This document shows positions 18,390 to 21,142 of a stretch of 21,142 bases of DNA, in pieces. The notes under the pieces were generated by a model. The model was not told where the DNA came from. It searched no databases and saw only the letters and a program-made list of their open reading frames with translations. Made by a program: the position numbers and the translations under genes. Numbering within the stretch: position 1 is the stretch's first letter; each line of letters starts with the position of its first letter. Source of the DNA: Rhexocercosporidium sp. MPI-PUGE-AT-0058 (Eukaryota > Ascomycota > Leotiomycetes > Helotiales); the NCBI GenBank assembly GCA_020746875.1, contig JAGTJL010000052.1, positions 1 through 21,142 on the forward strand. Direction: 5' to 3'.

Positions 18390-19345
18390 AAAGAAAAGTA
18401 TATTATTAAACTAAAAGGATACCGAGCGGATTCGTGCAATAATAAAAGATTTATAATTATTCGCGGAGTTTATATTTATTATTATTAATTTAGAATCTTA
18501 CTTATTTTAGATTTTAAAAGTATTAAGATCTTAAGCAAACTCGAGAAGTATAATAATCCGCTGTCCTCGCTATAATTAAGTCTCTTCCGAACTTATCCCG
18601 CCGCTTCTAAAGATAATCCTTTTTTTTTTATCAGGTCTTTCAATTCGATTGCTCTCCTGACGAGCTATTAAATGAACTTTTATTCCGACGAAGCTATTTT
18701 ATCTAAGTACTTAATAAGCTTAATTACTACGACTTTTTGTAATATCTTATTCTCGACCAGAGTCTTCGCTGCGAGCTTAATGCTTTAATATTTTGCCAGA
18801 TAATCGGTAGATGGCTGCTTCGAACTCGATTCGGCAGGTTTTTCTAAAAAAGCGGAAAGTTTCGTATTCGATAAGGAAGAAGTAAGTTAAAAAGGAAATA
18901 TATAACTGGCAGATTTACTAATAGCTACTATTTATTAGAAATATCTTTATAAAAAGGTTTATATATTTATAAGCGGAATTTAATTTTTTCTTAAACGGCG
19001 TAAAAATATGCCCGAGGGCGGTTATTATTCTTATTAAAAGAAAACGTTTCAGCTCGAGAAGAGCTGCTTACTTTTATACGCGATATTATATAAGACAAGT
19101 AGACTTACGTTTATAAGGAAGTCTTCGCTAATAATTAAGAACTAAGGAATATTAATAAATAATAGAAGCTAGATGCTAAGTATTTACTTTTATTTAAAGC
19201 ACTTTTAGTAATAGCTTGACTCTTATCGTGAAGTAATATGATTTTAAGAGGAGGTAATGTGTAAGAGACGTAATGTTATTATTTAAATAGAAGAGTTATA
19301 AGTCCTCGCATATAAGAAAGCTTGGCATTAGGCGTCTTTATAATA
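18390..19345 (+). pseudogene. P12: RIP-degraded gene remnant, unrecognised, about 315 codons
   Basis: A single plus-strand register (in phase at 18632, 18806 and 19061) holds for about 950 bases with no frameshift, through many TAA and a few TGA and TAG stops. It reads KRIPSGFV, then KIYNYSRSLYLLLLI, SAVLAIIKSLPNLSRRF, FDCSPDELLNELLFRRSYFI, LILDQSLRCELNALIFCQII and GRWLLRTRFGRFF. It continues GRSKLKRKYITGRFTNSYYL, KYARGRLLFLLKENVSAREE, LLTFIRDII, KLDAKYLLLFKALLVIA and SNMILRGGNV. The pattern of Arg/Lys-rich and Leu-rich helices is that of a globular helical protein, but no motif identifies it. It ends shortly before PAL (k). Intact phase over this length argues for damage by point mutation alone. 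Confidence 0.7.
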
Positions 19346-19357
19346 ACGGGCTAAATT

Positions 19358-19383
19358 ATTTTAATATATTAATATATTAAAAT
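19358..19383. repeat. PAL copy (k), perfect 26-bp palindrome
   Basis: ATTTTAATATATT is followed by its exact reverse complement AATATATTAAAAT. It is AT-only, the end state expected if CA and TG in the arms and centre were all converted. It lies between P12 and P13. Confidence 0.85.
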
Positions 19384-19829
19384 AATTAAGGTTCGTTATA
19401 TAATTAATAATTATTATATTTATTAGCTTTTAAATTACCGTTTCGGTCTAGGAATTATTTAAGTTATATAATAACTTAAATTAATAATAAAGCTCTACTG
19501 TAAAGGGTTAAATAAAAGTGCTAATAGAAAATCTGTTATATTAGAAAAAATTAATCTTATTAGGCAGAATGTAATATATATCTCTTTTAATTAAATAAAT
19601 TATAATAATCTTCTTATTTATATGTGCTTTACTTTCTTTAAAATGGTCGAGCTTAGCAGGTTCGCAATCCGGCGATATAAATATATTCTTTTATTACTTT
19701 GATAGAAATAATTATATTAATTACTTTTAGAAGCTTTACGGATTTTCTAAATTACTTCTTTTAAATTTTATATAAAATATCTTATATTTCTTTTTTGTTT
19801 TGTAATTAAATATAATATTCCTTATTAAT
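19384..19829. other. Intergenic stretch between P12 and P13
   Basis: I see no open frame and no repeat. A CGAGCTTAGCAGGTTCGCAATCC patch (19649-19671) has a T-loop-like look, but no tRNA fold can be built around it. Confidence 0.45.
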
Positions 19830-20640
19830 AATAATAAAGCATATAACTTCTAGCTTTTTAAATTTAATTAAGCTTATTAAAAATCTAGCTTTATTTCGTT
19901 CGAACTTATATTCGGGTCTAAGCCTGCTTATCTTGCAAGTAAAATAAACGCGGAATAGCACTTTTAAGTTAATTAAACTTATTGCTAAATTTAATTTTAT
20001 CTGCTCGACTAATACTAAATGCTTCTTATAAGACCTTAATATAAGACTTAACTTATCTTGTTTTATACGGAAGTATATTTAATATTCGATATCGGTTATG
20101 CTTTTATATATTTTAAGATAAGCCCGGCAGTTATTAATATATAATATAAGGAATATAAGTTTCTTAAAAATAACGAAGTTAAAAGCAGATTTTGCAAGAA
20201 TATCGGATTCGTAAACTTGATTTAATAAGCGAATGCGAATAATATTAATTTGAAATATAAACGCAAATTCTTAAATACCGTTTTAAAGTTCGGTAAGTAA
20301 AAAAAGGAAGAAAACGAAGGATTTATAGAAAGCGTTATCTAAGTATTACTTCGACAGGAATTCGCCGAACTCGAGGACCGAGGCTTTATCTGGATTCTTT
20401 GGAAGTTTGAAGGCTTATTATATACGCGGACGAAGCGTAAATAAGTTAGGAGAAGATAGATTAAACTAATCAGTAAATAGCTTAGCTTATAAAGGAATTA
20501 AATCTAGAACTTATTTAATAAGCTTTACGCCGCGTTTAAAGGCTTTTCTTCTAGTTATATTCGCAGAATAGTATAAATCGCAGATAATCTATTAGTAATA
20601 TAATTAAATTATCTTAATATTAAAAGCGTTTCAGGCAGCT
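19830..20640 (+). pseudogene. P13: RIP-degraded gene remnant, unrecognised, about 270 codons
   Basis: One plus-strand register (in phase at 19896, 20094, 20169 and 20370) is readable from about 19830 to 20640, interrupted only by RIP-type stops. It reads FISFELIFGSKPAYLASKIN, then MLLIRP, LILFYTEVYLIFDIGYAFIY, FKISPAVINI and KEYKFLKNNEVKSRFCKNIG. It continues NNINLKYKRKFLNTVLKFGK, KKEENEGFIESVI, VLLRQEFAELEDRGFIWILW, KFEGLLYTRTKRK and LFNKLYAAFKGFSSSYIRRI. The segment EFAELEDRGFIWILWKFEG is well preserved. No family is recognised. It is the last remnant before PAL (l) and the return to AT-rich sequence. Confidence 0.65.
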
Positions 20641-20692
20641 TATAATTAATATCTTATATAAAAGGTTAATATAAAATTCTTGTTTGGATAAA

Positions 20693-20815
20693 GAGCGCGG
20701 TAGGTGAGGCAGAAATGTTTTAGTATACCGGAATGCTTAAATAATATGATTCGTTGGTGTAGCAACGGTGGGATTAAGAAAGCGTTAAGCGTTGCGCACG
20801 TACGGGCGACGTATT
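20693..20815. other. Less mutated island at the right edge of the gene-remnant block
   Basis: CA and TG dinucleotides are common here (GGTGAGGCAGAAATG, TTGGTGTAGCAACGGTGGG, GCGCACG), unlike both flanks. It contains PAL copy (l) and a small hairpin CGTTG-GTGTAG-CAACG at 20752-20767. The frame from 20704 (GTG) reading RQKCFSIPECLNNMIRWC is open for 60 codons but runs on into AT-rich sequence, so I do not call it a gene. Confidence 0.55.
20717..20742. repeat. PAL copy (l), least RIP-mutated form
   Basis: GTTTTAGTATACC is followed by GGAATGCTTAAAT. The CCGG centre and the TG in the right arm suggest the ancestral palindrome was built from TTTTAGCATACC and its reverse complement. It lies beyond the 3' end of P13. 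Confidence 0.75.
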
Positions 20816-21142
20816 TTATTAATAATAAAATAACGTATATAATTAAGTATTATTATTTAAAAAAAAAAAGAATAAATAATATATTTTAAAAATCTTTAAG
20901 ATTTTAATAGAGAAGTATTAATAAAAAAGGATTTATTAAGATACTTATTAAATAAGTAAGAAATATAAAGTGATAGAGTTTCTATTATAAGATATTTTAT
21001 AAAAGCTTAAAGTAAAAATAATTTATTATAATAATAAATAATTTATTATATAAGTTTGCTAAAAATCTTTATTAATATAAAAGTATAAAATAATAATTTA
21101 GTATTTGCTATTAATATATTTCGGAAAGCTAAATAAAATATA
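20816..21142. other. AT-rich stretch without genes
   Basis: Composition returns to that of the first 3.5 kb, with almost no CA. A poly-A run with one G lies at 20859-20873, and TTTATTATA words repeat loosely near 21020-21055. No frame or structured repeat is visible. Confidence 0.6.

Noticed and set aside
19640..19690. T-loop-like word GGTTCGCAATCC, possible tRNA
   Set aside because: No acceptor, D or anticodon stem can be formed around it.

Overview
The window looks like an AT-rich block from a filamentous ascomycete (Pezizomycotina) genome degraded by repeat-induced point mutation (RIP). The first 540 bases contain no CA and a single TG, while CG persists. A 131-bp direct repeat (1173-1303 and 2404-2534) aligns without gaps and differs at about 20 positions. 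All are transitions, and all but one place T/A in copy 1 where copy 2 has C/G. Gene-like frames are interrupted almost only by TAA, less often TAG or TGA, where CAA, CAG or TGG would become a stop by C-to-T or G-to-A change. I see no intact protein-coding gene and no RNA gene. The organism assignment is inferred from this pattern, not from a marker gene.

Layout. Positions 1 to about 3540 are extremely AT-rich: a small LTR-retrotransposon-like remnant (1173-2534), a 158-bp inverted repeat inside it, and a 71-bp minisatellite whose unit holds two hairpins. Positions 3540-20815 are less AT-rich and carry thirteen gene remnants, labelled P1-P13. Each was read codon by codon and stays open for roughly 80 to 500 codons apart from RIP-type stops. 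On the minus strand lie P1 (3566-4310), P2 (4530-5570), P3 (5960-6560), P5 (8985-9485), P7 (10360-11010), P9 (12190-13080) and P11 (16190-17610). On the plus strand lie P4 (7400-8605), P6 (9640-9889), P8 (11130-12152), P10 (13084-15960), P12 (18390-19345) and P13 (19830-20640). Positions 20816-21142 return to extreme AT richness. I could not assign any remnant to a known family.

Two organising patterns stand out. First, a 24-26-bp palindrome, PAL (half-site ATTTTAGTATATC followed by its reverse complement), occurs twelve times between 4311 and 20742 and never in the flanking AT-rich blocks. It lies in nearly all junctions between remnants, including three convergent 3' ends (P4/P5, P8/P9, P10/P11), and is doubled about 70 bp apart at two sites. 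Second, six of the seven minus-strand remnants contain in-frame short amino-acid repeats (4 to 23 residues), mostly in charged regions, while I saw none in the plus-strand remnants.

Most remnants sit as divergent minus/plus pairs (P3/P4, P5/P6, P7/P8, P9/P10, P11/P12), so much of the block reads as successive divergent gene pairs bounded by palindromes. Whether this is one large mobile or viral-type element, a gene cluster or a stack of nested transposons cannot be settled from this sequence alone.
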